Positions 18,224 through 26,739 of a DNA stretch of 64,000 nt are shown here, piece by piece. Numbering within the stretch: the stretch's first letter is position 1; the number at the start of each line of letters is the position of its first letter. The notes below the pieces were generated by a model. It was not told the origin of the DNA and ran no database searches. It was given only the letters and a program-made list of their open reading frames with translations. This DNA is from Mesorhizobium muleiense (GTDB taxonomy: Bacteria > Pseudomonadota > Alphaproteobacteria > Rhizobiales > Rhizobiaceae). The stretch spans positions 1 through 64,000 of the forward strand of contig NZ_FNEE01000013.1 in assembly GCF_900099905.1 (NCBI RefSeq), written 5' to 3'. Position numbers and translations under genes: made by a program.

Positions 18224-18850
18224 TCAACTCGGAAGCCTGGCACCAGCGTATTCGGCTTCCTTCGCTTCGATCAGCGCGACGATATAGGCAACCACCGTGG
18301 GGTCTCCGCCCTGCCGCCAATAGAAGCGCAAATCCCCGGTCCTGAAATCGACCACGCATTGGGTGAAAGCATCTCGTAGAGCCAAGTTCATGGCTGTAAG
18401 GCTGGCACTGCTAAACAATGCTACCGGCACGATGGCAGGGTAGTAGTCCGGAATAGGGGCGAGCGGATCGCGCTTCTTCTTCCCGTCCACTATCCTCGTT
18501 TCATGCGGCGTCATTGTCCCGATAACCGCAGCGTTCTTGAGTATCTTGGCAATGTAAGAGCGGTGCCAGAATGCGGCCTTGCGCCCACCATCCCCGAAAG
18601 TCTCGACGGCTTCCGCGTTGAGCCGATGGGCTATGGTGTGCTGCCCGATGCCCTGTCAGCATCCTTGAACATGCGGCGCACAATGGCCGCGCGCTCCTCG
18701 ATCACAGAGAAGCCTAAGCGGTCGGGGTTCATTGAAAGCCACGCGGGGAGCCTTTCGGTCATCGGCCTACCTTCCGCAGCGGCGGCCACCTTCTTCCGTC
18801 CCCATGCCTCACGGACGCGCTTGGCCTTTATGAGAGCAGCCCTTGAGGTT
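18224..18850 (-). pseudogene. Broken large serine recombinase (C-terminal part)
   Basis: Read on the minus strand, RAALIKAKRVREAWGRKK and NPDRLGFSVIEERAAIVRRMF (about 18850 to 18660) shift frame near 18655. They continue as GQHTIAHRLNAEAVETF, HRSYIAKILKNAAVIGT and PIPDYYPAIVP, ending at a stop at 18224. This is the Recombinase domain and following region of large serine integrases/invertases. The N-terminal resolvase catalytic domain is missing and one base has been lost or gained at the junction, so no active enzyme is made. The last 96 codons remain open from an ATG at 18514. Confidence 0.75.
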
Positions 18851-19033
18851 GCATGGTTGGGATTGGTTCCGCTGTTTGCGGAGTTGGGTAAGGCTTTTGC
18901 GGTCGGTTCGGTCAGCGGTGAACCACGTCGTGGGGTTTCCCTGTTGGCTGGTCAATTTCTGTCTCTGATCTGAACCAGGCGCGGAACTGACACTGGCTCC
19001 ACGCGAGTATAGGAGTGGAAGATTAGCAGGCGA

Positions 19034-19228
19034 CTACGGCATTGCTCCCAGTCGCCGGGCGACGGCGTAGAGATTCCTGCGCCACCGATTGTCTGACGGC
19101 GTAGAGGGACAGAAGACCCGGCCCTCGACACAGACTACCGCCCAGTGTTTACCGCGATCTTCGGTTTCGAGCGGATGGAGCCCTGCCTCCCTGCAGAGCT
19201 TCACACAGTCACGTCGATGCTTGCTCAT
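19034..19228 (-). CDS. Small hypothetical protein of the tRNA island
   Basis: The 64-residue basic protein starts MSKHRRDCVKLCREAGLHPL and ends RRNLYAVARRLGAMP. GGGAGG lies five bases before the ATG at 19228, and the start lies inside the end of the upstream gene (20-bp overlap), so the two are translated together. Its size, charge and the HWAVVC core recall small nucleic-acid-binding folds such as HicA, but the match is not strong enough to name it. Confidence 0.55.
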   Translation of the reverse strand: MSKHRRDCVKLCREAGLHPLETEDRGKHWAVVCVEGRVFCPSTPSDNRWRRNLYAVARRLGAMP

Positions 19229-19772
19229 CATTGCCTCCCGCAGGGTTGGGATTGGAACGCCGACTAAGTTCTTCCACGGCCTGTTGCCGCAAAAGCTGTG
19301 CGGGAACCCACGTGAAGGACGGCGGCTCCCTGAACCACAGGTCGCGCCAAGCATTCCTGGACGTGCCCTCCGCAACCTTGGACGCCCACTCTGAGGGAGA
19401 GTAGGAGCCATCCGCATCGACGATCCTCCCCTTCTCAACCTTGGCGTAATGATGCTTGCCGCCGTAGGCCATGCGTACTTCCGCACCTGGGCGAAGCGTA
19501 ACCTCCTTCCACACCAGGGGCGCTGCTTCTTCTCGGCGCGTATACGTGCGAAAGTCCTCCTCCATCCACTGCGCGTACACTTCAGGCGCATACTTCTCGG
19601 CCACCGCTTCGAGATGCTCCTCCGGCCACCGACCGTCTCGGATTGTATTTTCGATCCAGTCGCGCACGAGGCCTTCAGCAAGCCCGCTAGGGTCGATCTT
19701 GCCGTCGGATAGATAGACAATGTCCGAGTACAATTCCCGATCGAACGGGATGAATACGTCAGATTTAGACAC
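19209..19772 (-). CDS. Hypothetical protein with RAMA-like domain
   Basis: The 187-residue protein has an N-terminal half starting MSKSDVFIPFDRELYSDIVY, of unknown fold. From about residue 93 a region reads RMAYGGKHHYAKVEKGRIVDAD then YSPSEWASKVAEGTSRNAWRDLWF, which has the pattern of the RAMA domain (a small beta-rich domain found in or near adenine methylases and restriction proteins). If so it may recognise DNA. It lies between the tRNA and the recombinase remnant and is followed by a coupled 64-residue gene. Assignment is from pattern only. Confidence 0.65.
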   Translation of the reverse strand: MSKSDVFIPFDRELYSDIVYLSDGKIDPSGLAEGLVRDWIENTIRDGRWPEEHLEAVAEKYAPEVYAQWMEEDFRTYTRREEAAPLVWKEVTLRPGAEVRMAYGGKHHYAKVEKGRIVDADGSYSPSEWASKVAEGTSRNAWRDLWFREPPSFTWVPAQLLRQQAVEELSRRSNPNPAGGNDEQAST

Positions 19773-20105
19773 TTCTGGCTCCTTTACTCGATTTCTAGGC
19801 TTAACTAGTCTACGCCTGAAATGCGCCCTTTGAGTGGCATTGTCAACATCAATAGCGAAAAATTCTTTGTTCTAGCTATTTCTAGTCTGAACTCCTCGCG
19901 AAGCGGAACGCGCCTGCTCCACCCATCCCGAGTTGCGTGGCAAGGCATCTGCCGTGAGCTTGAGGTGCACAACGGCGGCAGCCCTGCGGCGAGCGGTAAG
20001 ACGCGGCCCCTGTACGTCCCTTCGCGCTTCCGCTCCACCATCAGGCATTTCGGTTCACTTGAACCGATGGCCCCTGCCTTCAAGAACTGTAACTATTTGA
20101 GTTTG

Positions 20106-20183
<78 letters not shown>

Positions 20184-20366
20184 TTTCAGGATCGGCGATC
20201 CGGAAAACGAAGCAGCCGGGTAACCGGCCAGCCACGGCTTCTTATCTGATGCGGGGACGGGCTTCAACGGGCAAGGCGCCGTAAAGTTGTCCCGGCGCCT
20301 CTGGGCGATCGGTTCGCGCCACATTCGGTCGCTGCGTGGCCTCGCAGGTTCAGCGCATTCGTCATT

Positions 20367-20386
20367 CGAAATGCCCTGGCATTTCG
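20367..20386. repeat. Perfect 9-bp palindrome downstream of the carboxypeptidase
   Basis: CGAAATGCC, two bases, GGCATTTCG lies just beyond the stop of the minus-strand carboxypeptidase gene. It could fold as a 3' hairpin of that mRNA, but no U tract follows, so it is not called a terminator. Confidence 0.4.
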
Positions 20387-20394
20387 TCCGCCCC

Positions 20395-21279
20395 TCACTG
20401 CTCCCCGGCATACAGCAGCCGTGTCGTCGTGTTCGATGCCGGCGACAGGTTGCGCTGGATCAGCGCCTCGACGTGGTCGTTGCGCTGGCGCGCGCTGTCG
20501 GCGCCCATCACCACGAGGATCAGCCGGCGGCCGTCGGCATCGTAGGAGGTGACGATGTTGAAGCCTGAGGCTCGGATATAGCCGGTCTTGATGCCGTTGA
20601 CGCCGCGGACGCGGCCGAGCATGTCGTTGTGGCCGCGCACCAGCCTGCCGCGGAACATGAAATCGCTTTCGGAAAAATAGTGGAAATGCTGCGGGAAGCG
20701 GGCGCGCAGCGCCATGCCGAGCACCGCCATGTCGCGCGCCGTCGTCTGCTGGCCGGCGTCCGGCAGGCCGGAAGCGTTGCGGAAGACGGTGCTGCGCATG
20801 CCGATCTGGCGCGCTTTGGCGGTCATCATCGCGGCAAACGCGTCTTCGCTGCCGCCGAGATATTCGGCAACGGCGACCGCCACGTCATTGGCCGATTTGA
20901 CGGTGATCGCCCGGATCGCCGAATCGACGTCGATCGTCTCGCCGCGCCGGAAGCGCAGCTTGGTCGGCGGCTGCCTGGCGGCGTTGGCCGAGACCGGGAT
21001 CAGCGTCGTCTTGCTGACGCGGCCCTGCTCCAGCGCCTCGAACAGCAGGTAGAGCGTCATCATCTTGGTCAGCGACGCCGGATAGCGCGGCGCCGTCGAA
21101 TTGGCCTCGAACAGCGTCCTGCCGCTGCCATCGATGACCATAGCCGCATATTTCTGCGCCGGCGCCGGCACCGCCAGCATGGTCTCCGTCGGCGTCGTCG
21201 CGCAGCCGGCAACCAGCAGCAGCAGCGCAAACGCCGCGACAAATTTTTTGATGAGCGGAAAGAAGCGCGGTTTGGACAT
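20395..21279 (-). CDS. D-alanyl-D-alanine carboxypeptidase (S11 family), lipoprotein
   Basis: The 294-residue protein begins MSKPRFFPLIKKFVAAFALL with a lipobox LVAGC at residues 22-26, so it is probably a lipoprotein. The S11 penicillin-binding motifs are present: SLTK (SxxK nucleophile) near residue 69, SAN near 128, and KTG (GIKTGYIRASG) near 233. It trims the terminal D-alanine from peptidoglycan pentapeptides. The C-terminal extension of classical PBP5 is absent. It stands alone, upstream of the tRNA on the same strand. Confidence 0.9.
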   Translation of the reverse strand: MSKPRFFPLIKKFVAAFALLLLVAGCATTPTETMLAVPAPAQKYAAMVIDGSGRTLFEANSTAPRYPASLTKMMTLYLLFEALEQGRVSKTTLIPVSANAARQPPTKLRFRRGETIDVDSAIRAITVKSANDVAVAVAEYLGGSEDAFAAMMTAKARQIGMRSTVFRNASGLPDAGQQTTARDMAVLGMALRARFPQHFHYFSESDFMFRGRLVRGHNDMLGRVRGVNGIKTGYIRASGFNIVTSYDADGRRLILVVMGADSARQRNDHVEALIQRNLSPASNTTTRLLYAGEQ

Positions 21280-21430
21280 TCTGAAGGTAAGCTGTTGCTG
21301 AGACGAGTGGGAAACTAGCCTAACCCAATGGTGCCGTCCATTTGGTTAATGCCGGTGTTCACGGCAATCGCTTCGGGTTTGAATTCCCTGGGCGTTGGCG
21401 CTGCCCCTCGCTTGTGGCACGACGGAAGCC

Positions 21431-21621
21431 GAGGCTTTCGCTCTACGATGGACCCCCACCCTAACCCTCCCCACAAGGGGGAGGGAACGCTGCCGCCGCC
21501 TTCACTTCTCTCCTTTGGCGCCGAAAGGCAGGCAAGTTGCCGAGGTCAGTGCCAACGGAAGTCTCCCTCCCCCCTGTGGGGAGGGGTTAGGGGTGGGGGT
21601 CGATCGTAGGGCGAAAGCCTC
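21431..21621. repeat. Long inverted repeat, family C
   Basis: Arms of about 55 bp face each other: GAGGCTTTCGCTCTACGATG at 21431 is matched by CGATCGTAGGGCGAAAGCCTC ending at 21621. Both contain a CCCTAACCCTCCCC/GGGGAGGGGTTAGGG block. The palindrome fills most of the gap between the carboxypeptidase and the mutarotase-like gene. It has the architecture of the palindromic elements at 400, 22865 and 58070 but different sequence. Confidence 0.85.
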
Positions 21622-21736
21622 GGGCTAGGAGCGCGTCACCGGGCAAATGCGCCTCCGACATGAAATGCCGCCCACCCAGCTTGCGCAACCGCCACCGAGC
21701 GGGTTTGCTGGCGCCGGCAGAATCAGCAGGTGCGCC

Positions 21737-22837
21737 ATGGATACGCTGACGATCAAGGCAAAGGGCATTTCGGTAACGGTCGATCTCACCGTCGGCCATC
21801 TCGCCGACATGACCGTCGATAGCGACGGGCGCCGGCTAAAACCGCTGCATCGCGCGCCGTGGATCGACGAGCCGCGCGCGGCGCTGCCGCAAGACCTGCC
21901 CGAGGGCACCGTTAGGCTGTCCGGCGATTTTTTATGCGCGCCGTTTTCGCGCAGCGATGTCGAGGAAGCGCCCTTGCACGGCTGGCCGGCCAACAGCCCA
22001 TGGGATGTCGTTGCCTCCGCGGCGACAGTCGATGGCTGGCGCGCCGTTTTCCGGCTGCAGCACAAGGTTTTGGGCGCCACGGTCGAAAAAATCCTGACCC
22101 TGCGCGACGACCATCCCTTTCTCTACCAGGAACATGTCTTTTCCGGCGGTTCGGGCGGCATTTCCGTCGCCCATCATCCGATGACGGTGATGACGGACGG
22201 CGGCAGGCTGGCCTTTTCGCCGAAGCGGTTTGCGGCAACGCCGGACGACCCGCTCGAGCCCGATCCGGCCCGCGGCCGTTTCCTGCTCGCTTATCCGGCG
22301 CGTTCCGCCGACCTGACGCGCTTTCCCGCCGCCGATGGCGGCACGCTCGACCTGACCGACTATCGCATCGACCACAGCCGAGAGGATTTCGTCACGCTGG
22401 TCGAGGCCGACCATGGCGGGCCAGGCTGGACCGCGCTGGCGCGAAAGGCGGAAGCCGATCTCGTTGTGGTGCTGAAAAACCCGGCCGAGCTACCGGTCAC
22501 CATGCTGTGGATCAGCAATGGCGGGCGCGACTACGCGCCGTGGAGCGGCCGCCATCGCGGCGTGCTCGGCATCGAGGACGGCCGCACGGCGCTCGGCCAC
22601 GCCGCGTCGCTGGGCGACAACTGGCTGAAGCGGGAAGGGGTGGCGACCGCCTTTGCCCTTGGCGGCAATGTCTCGTTCCGCCACGTCATCGGCGCACTGC
22701 CCTTATTCGACGGCGAGCCGCCGCGCGATATCGCCACCGCGCAGGGGCATATGCGCATTGCGGCGGCGGACGGTTCGACGCGGGATGTCGCTTTCGATGG
22801 CGATTTCCTGCGGATTGGCAGGTCGGGTTCTGGTTGA
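21737..22837 (+). CDS. Aldose-1-epimerase (mutarotase)-superfamily-like protein
   Basis: The 366-residue cytoplasmic protein starts at the ATG at 21737 (MDTLTIKAKGISVTVDLTVG). It has the beta-sandwich composition of galactose-mutarotase-like carbohydrate-binding proteins: LSGDFLCAPFSRSD, GATVEKILTLRDDHPFLYQEHVF, ISVAHHPMTVM, and TMLWISNGGRDYAPWSGRH. The repeated His and Glu in these segments are where mutarotases bind sugar. No specific substrate can be named. Flanked on both sides by palindromic repeats, it appears to be a single-gene unit. Confidence 0.7.
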   Translation: MDTLTIKAKGISVTVDLTVGHLADMTVDSDGRRLKPLHRAPWIDEPRAALPQDLPEGTVRLSGDFLCAPFSRSDVEEAPLHGWPANSPWDVVASAATVDGWRAVFRLQHKVLGATVEKILTLRDDHPFLYQEHVFSGGSGGISVAHHPMTVMTDGGRLAFSPKRFAATPDDPLEPDPARGRFLLAYPARSADLTRFPAADGGTLDLTDYRIDHSREDFVTLVEADHGGPGWTALARKAEADLVVVLKNPAELPVTMLWISNGGRDYAPWSGRHRGVLGIEDGRTALGHAASLGDNWLKREGVATAFALGGNVSFRHVIGALPLFDGEPPRDIATAQGHMRIAAADGSTRDVAFDGDFLRIGRSGSG

Positions 22838-22864
22838 TTGGCGAGCGGCCGCGTGCAGCCTTCC

Positions 22865-23011
22865 CCTTCTCCCCTTGTGGGAGAAGGTGGCCTCGCGAAG
22901 CGAGGTCGGATGAGGGGTGTTCCAGGGAACACCAACGTCTCATTCCGTCCAACACCCCTCATCCGTCTCGGCGCTGCGCGCCGATCCACCTTCTCCCACA
23001 AGGGGAGAAGG
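22865..23011. repeat. Palindromic intergenic repeat, family B, copy 1
   Basis: Two outward hairpins (CCTTCTCCCCTTGTGGGAGA at the left; TTCTCCCACAAGGGGAGAAGG at the right) frame a CGGATGAGGGGTGTT...AACACCCCTCATCCG inner palindrome. A second copy at 44044-45437 has been interrupted by an insertion sequence. The element lies between the mutarotase-like gene and the kinase gene. Confidence 0.88.
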
Positions 23012-23147
23012 GAAAGGCGGCGCCGACGTCGCGGGCAATGAGGGGCGGCGGCGACCTCGACAATTGGGCGGTCTTCAATCCCGGGTTTGAAAATCCCGCC
23101 AACTATAGCCAAGATGCGATCCAAAACACCCAGCCAGAAAGGCTCCG

Positions 23148-23768
23148 ATGTCCGAGATCGCCCACCTCGCCGCCACCATCTTCAAGCGCGCCGGCAAGGC
23201 GCGGCGCTTTGTCGTTGCCATTGCCGGTCCTCCGGGCGCCGGCAAGTCGACGCTGTCGGCCCGCCTGCATGAGCTGCTGCCGGAAGGCGCGGCCGAAATC
23301 GTGCCGATGGATGGCTTCCATTACGACGATGCCGTGCTCGAGCAGCGCGGCCTGCGGGCGCGAAAGGGCGCTCCGGAGACCTTTGACTTTGCCGGCTTCG
23401 AAACCTTGCTGAAGCGCATCCGCGCGGCCGAGCCCGACATCGCCATTCCGGTGTTCGACCGCAGCATGGAGCTGTCGCGCGCGGCCGCTTCGATCATCGC
23501 CGCAGACACCAAGTTCATCCTGGTCGAAGGCAATTATTTGCTGCTTGACGAGGAACCGTGGTCGCGGCTGGCGCCGCTGTTCGATTTCTCGATCTTTGTC
23601 GATGTGCCGCGCGCCGAGCTCGAGCGCCGGCTGCTCGAGCGATGGCACGAGCATGGCCGCTCCGACGACGACGCCCGCGCCTGGATCGCCTCCAACGACA
23701 TGCCCAACATCGACCGCGTGCTTGCCCGCCGCCGCCCCGCCGATCTGGTGATCGGCGATCACGCCTGA
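23148..23768 (+). CDS. Nucleoside/nucleotide kinase family protein (FrcK/YggC-like)
   Basis: The 206-residue P-loop protein has Walker A GPPGAGKST near residue 28, a VPMDGFHYDD motif like that of uridine/pantothenate kinases, ILVEGNYLLLDE as the Walker B segment and a C-terminal LARRRPADLVIG. Relatives sit beside sugar transporters in rhizobia. It probably phosphorylates a sugar or nucleoside; no transporter is adjacent here to fix the substrate. Confidence 0.8.
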   Translation: MSEIAHLAATIFKRAGKARRFVVAIAGPPGAGKSTLSARLHELLPEGAAEIVPMDGFHYDDAVLEQRGLRARKGAPETFDFAGFETLLKRIRAAEPDIAIPVFDRSMELSRAAASIIAADTKFILVEGNYLLLDEEPWSRLAPLFDFSIFVDVPRAELERRLLERWHEHGRSDDDARAWIASNDMPNIDRVLARRRPADLVIGDHA

Positions 23769-23858
23769 TTTGCAAGGGCCAGCCGCGCCTGGAACCTTAG
23801 GACTTTCCGGCCGTTGTGTCAGATACGGCAATGATGCTGACATGAGGAAGACTGTCCG

Positions 23859-24260
23859 ATGGCTACTCCGATGGCAACCAAGGCAAGAAAGCCTGCGCCC
23901 GGCAAGGGCAGGGCAACTCGATCCAGGGCAACTGGATCCAAGGCTACTGAATCGAAGGCAACTGAATCGAAGACCGGTGCTGGCCCGGCTGTCGCCGCCC
24001 GCTCCAAGGATGCAAAACCCAGTTTTGGCAAGGCAGCACCGAAGAAAGTGACGCCGACCGCAGCCAAGGCCACGGCAAAACCGGCCAGGTCGAGGAAATC
24101 GGAAAGCGGTGGCTCGATGGCAGGCAGCGCAATGCGCACGGTCAAGACGACGGCCAATGTCGCGGCCGGCGCGGTTGTCGCCACCGCCAGGGGCGCTGCA
24201 TCGCTTGCCGCTTCCGTCATGGGCAAGGGCGGCTCAAAACACAAAGCCAAGACAAAGTAG
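23859..24260 (+). CDS. Histone H1-like, Lys/Ala-rich protein
   Basis: The 133-residue protein is dominated by Lys, Ala, Thr, Ser and Arg with almost no aromatic residues, and contains KATESKATESK and PKKVTPTAAKATAKPARSRK repeats. The pattern matches bacterial H1-like nucleoid proteins that bind DNA through a flexible basic tail. Around residues 89-125 there is a small-residue-rich hydrophobic stretch (AGSAMRTVKTTANVAAGAVV) that could associate with membrane or form a helix. Codon repeats (GGCAACTGAATCGAA units at about 23925-23970) suggest growth by slippage. Confidence 0.68.
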   Translation: MATPMATKARKPAPGKGRATRSRATGSKATESKATESKTGAGPAVAARSKDAKPSFGKAAPKKVTPTAAKATAKPARSRKSESGGSMAGSAMRTVKTTANVAAGAVVATARGAASLAASVMGKGGSKHKAKTK

Positions 24261-24289
24261 TCGGTTCTCGGCACCAGCCGCCGATTGAG

Positions 24290-24994
24290 CTAACGCCGGG
24301 CGGGGATGTTGAGACCCCGCTGCACCGCCGGCCGGGCAAGGCCGCGCTCCAGCCATGCCGCGACATGGGAAAAATCGTCGAAGCCGACAAGTTCCCTTGC
24401 CTCGTAAAAACCGATCAGATTGCGTACCCAGCCCAGCATCGAGATATCGGCGATGGTGTAATCGTCGTCCATGATCCAGTTGCGGCCCGTCAGCCTCGTC
24501 TCGAGCACACCGATCAGCCGCCGTGATTCGTCGCGATAGCGCGCCAGCGGTCGCTTGTCGGCGATCTCGCGTCCGGCGAATTTGTGGAAAAAACCGACTT
24601 GCCCGAACATCGGCCCGATCGAGGCCATCTGGAAGAACACCCACTGGATCGTTTCGTAACGCCGCGCCGGGTCGGCCGGGATCAGCCGGCCGGTCTTGTC
24701 GGTGAGGTAGAGCAGGATGGCGCCGGATTCGAACAGCCCGATCGGCTTGCCGCCCGGGCCGTCCGGATCGATCATCGCCGGGATCTTGCCGTTCGGGTTC
24801 AGCGACAGGAATTCCGGCGTCCAGCTTTCGTCCTTGCCGATGTTCACCGCATGCGCCTCGTATGGCAGGCCGAGTTCCTCCAGCGCGATCGACACTTTTA
24901 CCCCGTTCGGCGTCGGGAACGAATAGAGCTGGATGCGGTCGGGATGGCTGGCCGGCCAGCGCGTGGCGATCGGAAAGGCGGACAGGTCGGTCAT
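24290..24994 (-). CDS. Glutathione S-transferase family protein (YfcG-like)
   Basis: The 234-residue protein has the thioredoxin-like N-terminal domain of GSTs (IQLYSFPTPNGVKVSIALEELG, NPNGKIPAMIDPD, LFESGAILLYL) and the all-helical C-terminal domain (YTIADISMLGWVRN). The NG in TPNG and the ESGAI motif are those of the YfcG/Ure2-type disulfide-bond oxidoreductase branch. The ATG at 24994 gives the standard length; the frame runs on upstream only as a shadow. It lies downstream of the NodE-like gene with an 80-bp gap. Confidence 0.85.
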   Translation of the reverse strand: MTDLSAFPIATRWPASHPDRIQLYSFPTPNGVKVSIALEELGLPYEAHAVNIGKDESWTPEFLSLNPNGKIPAMIDPDGPGGKPIGLFESGAILLYLTDKTGRLIPADPARRYETIQWVFFQMASIGPMFGQVGFFHKFAGREIADKRPLARYRDESRRLIGVLETRLTGRNWIMDDDYTIADISMLGWVRNLIGFYEARELVGFDDFSHVAAWLERGLARPAVQRGLNIPARR

Positions 24995-25074
24995 CGAAAC
25001 TCCTGGGATTTTTTTCGCGCAAGCGCGCCGTCGTGGCGCGTGGCAAGACGCGTCTCGCCGTAGCTGGGGATCCG

Positions 25075-26283
25075 TCAGACCGCCTTGAACGCCAGCACCG
25101 CATTGGTGCCGCCGAACGCAAAACCGTTGCTGATCGCCGCGCGCACCTTGCGCTCGCGCGCCACATTCGGCGTGATGTCGAGATCGCAATCGGCGTCGGT
25201 TTCGCGAAAATTGGCCGTTGGCGGCACGATGCCTTCGCGGATCGCCATCACGCAGGCGATCAGCTCCAGCGCGCCCGACGCGCCGAGGCAGTGGGCATGC
25301 ATCGATTTGGTCGAGGAGATCGAAAGCCTGTGGGCATGGTCGCCGAAGACGCGCTTGATCGCCGCCGTCTCGATCTGGTCGTTGGCCTTGGTGCCGGTGC
25401 CATGCGCATTGATGTAGTCGATGTCCTCCGGGTTGAGCCTGGCATCGACGAGGCAGAAGCGCATCGCTGCCTCCGGCCCTTCGATGGTCGGCGCGACGAT
25501 GTCGGAGGCATCGCCGGAAAGACCGGCGCCGGCAATTTCGGCAAGTATAGTGGCGCCGCGCGCCATGGCATGCTCAAAAGTTTCCAGCACGACCATGCCG
25601 GCGCCTTCGCCGAGCACCAGGCCCTGGCGATCGGCCGAAAACGGCCGGCAGGTGTCGGGCGCCAGCACCCGCAACGCCTCCCAGCCTTTCAGGATGCCCC
25701 AGACCAGCGGCGCATCGGTGCCGCCGGCGAGCATGACGTCGGCGCGGCCGAGCCTGATCTGGTCGACCGCCGAGGCAATGGCGTGGTTGGACGAGGAGCA
25801 GGCCGAGGTGATGCCGAAGACCGGCCCGCGCAGGCCGAGATTCATGCTGACATGGCCGGCCGCGGCGCCGGGCATCACTTTCGGCACGGTGAAGATGCCG
25901 GTGCGGTTCTTGCCTTCGAGCAGGATGGCGCGATAGCTCTCTTCGATCGCCTCCCAGCCGCAGACGCCGACGCCGACGATGGCGCCCATCCGGTAGGTGT
26001 TGGCCGCGTGCAAGCTTAGCCCGGCCTGTTGCGCGGCCTCGCGCGCGGCGATCGTCGCCAACAGGCTGAAACGGTCCATCGACACGACCTGCTTGCGGTC
26101 GATGCCGTGCTCGGGAAGCGTCCTGATTTCGCAGCCGACCCTGATTTTCAGGTCATGCAGCTCCGAATTGACGATCGGGCCGATGGCCGAGCGGCCGGTG
26201 CGCATCTCGTCCCAGATCGCCGGCACATTGGTGCCGAGCCCGCATAAGCCGCCGATGCCGGTAATGACGACGCGCTTGTGCAT
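25075..26283 (-). CDS. NodE-like beta-ketoacyl-ACP synthase
   Basis: The 402-residue protein is a KAS II-type condensing enzyme. The catalytic Cys is in [13 protein letters not shown] (about residue 165), the first His in [20 protein letters not shown] (about 300) and the second in [14 protein letters not shown] (about 335). The last third ([52 protein letters not shown]) is very close to rhizobial NodE, which with NodF makes polyunsaturated acyl chains for Nod factors. The start follows the stop of the carrier gene with no gap. No nod box is visible upstream, so a housekeeping lipid role is also possible. Confidence 0.85.
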   Translation of the reverse strand: MHKRVVITGIGGLCGLGTNVPAIWDEMRTGRSAIGPIVNSELHDLKIRVGCEIRTLPEHGIDRKQVVSMDRFSLLATIAAREAAQQAGLSLHAANTYRMGAIVGVGVCGWEAIEESYRAILLEGKNRTGIFTVPKVMPGAAAGHVSMNLGLRGPVFGITSACSSSNHAIASAVDQIRLGRADVMLAGGTDAPLVWGILKGWEALRVLAPDTCRPFSADRQGLVLGEGAGMVVLETFEHAMARGATILAEIAGAGLSGDASDIVAPTIEGPEAAMRFCLVDARLNPEDIDYINAHGTGTKANDQIETAAIKRVFGDHAHRLSISSTKSMHAHCLGASGALELIACVMAIREGIVPPTANFRETDADCDLDITPNVARERKVRAAISNGFAFGGTNAVLAFKAV

Positions 26284-26541
26284 TCAGTCAGGCTTTTTCG
26301 CGATCAGTGCGCGAACCGCCTCGACCATGTCGCCGACGTTCTTCAAATTGCTCCAGGCATCGACCGTGTTCATCTCGATCTCGATGCCATACTGTTCCTC
26401 GAGGTCGAAGATGATCTCCGTCAGTTCCAGCGAATGGATGCCAAGTGAGGTCAGTTCGGTGCTGGTGGTGATTTCTTCGCCACCCGGCTCGGCATGGGCC
26501 TTGATCTTCTCGATGATGTCCGTTGCCAGCTGGTCAGCCAT
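26284..26541 (-). CDS. NodF-like acyl carrier protein
   Basis: The 85-residue acidic protein starts MADQLATDIIEKIKAHAEPG, with AAGGAA before the ATG. SLGIHSLELTEIIFDLEEQ contains the phosphopantetheine serine, but the usual Asp before it (DSL) is His. The following IEIEMNTVDAWSNLKNVGDM is strikingly like NodF. It should carry acyl chains for the ketosynthase encoded immediately downstream. The DSL-to-HSL change could affect recognition by the phosphopantetheinyl transferase. Confidence 0.85.
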   Translation of the reverse strand: MADQLATDIIEKIKAHAEPGGEEITTSTELTSLGIHSLELTEIIFDLEEQYGIEIEMNTVDAWSNLKNVGDMVEAVRALIAKKPD

Positions 26542-26739
26542 TCGGTTCCTTCCCCAACCCTTGTCGTTCCCCGACGCCAACGGATCGGCGCCTGTTTTTC
26601 CCCAGGCTCAAATTGTCATCATCGCCTTTTATCCCGCCAGGCGCTGTGTACCAAGACGGCTCCTCTATAGAAACCGAAACGTTGTCAAGCAACAAGCTTA
26701 TATGTCGACAAAGCCGGTGCTGCGGTTATCGTTGGCACC

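Noticed and set aside
18503-18973. 156-codon plus-strand frame inside the tRNA island.
   Set aside because: The minus strand here reads a clear, although frameshifted, serine recombinase, so the plus frame is a shadow.
19034-19720. 228-codon minus-strand frame across the RAMA-like gene.
   Set aside because: Only its last 64 codons are gene-like with a ribosome site; the rest is an off-frame reading of the 187-aa gene.
20629-21318. 229-codon plus-strand frame opposite the carboxypeptidase.
   Set aside because: Antisense of a gene with complete SxxK, SxN and KTG motifs.
26542-26739. Possible nod box before the NodF-like gene.
   Set aside because: No sequence resembling the conserved ATC-N9-GAT repeated arrangement is visible in this interval.
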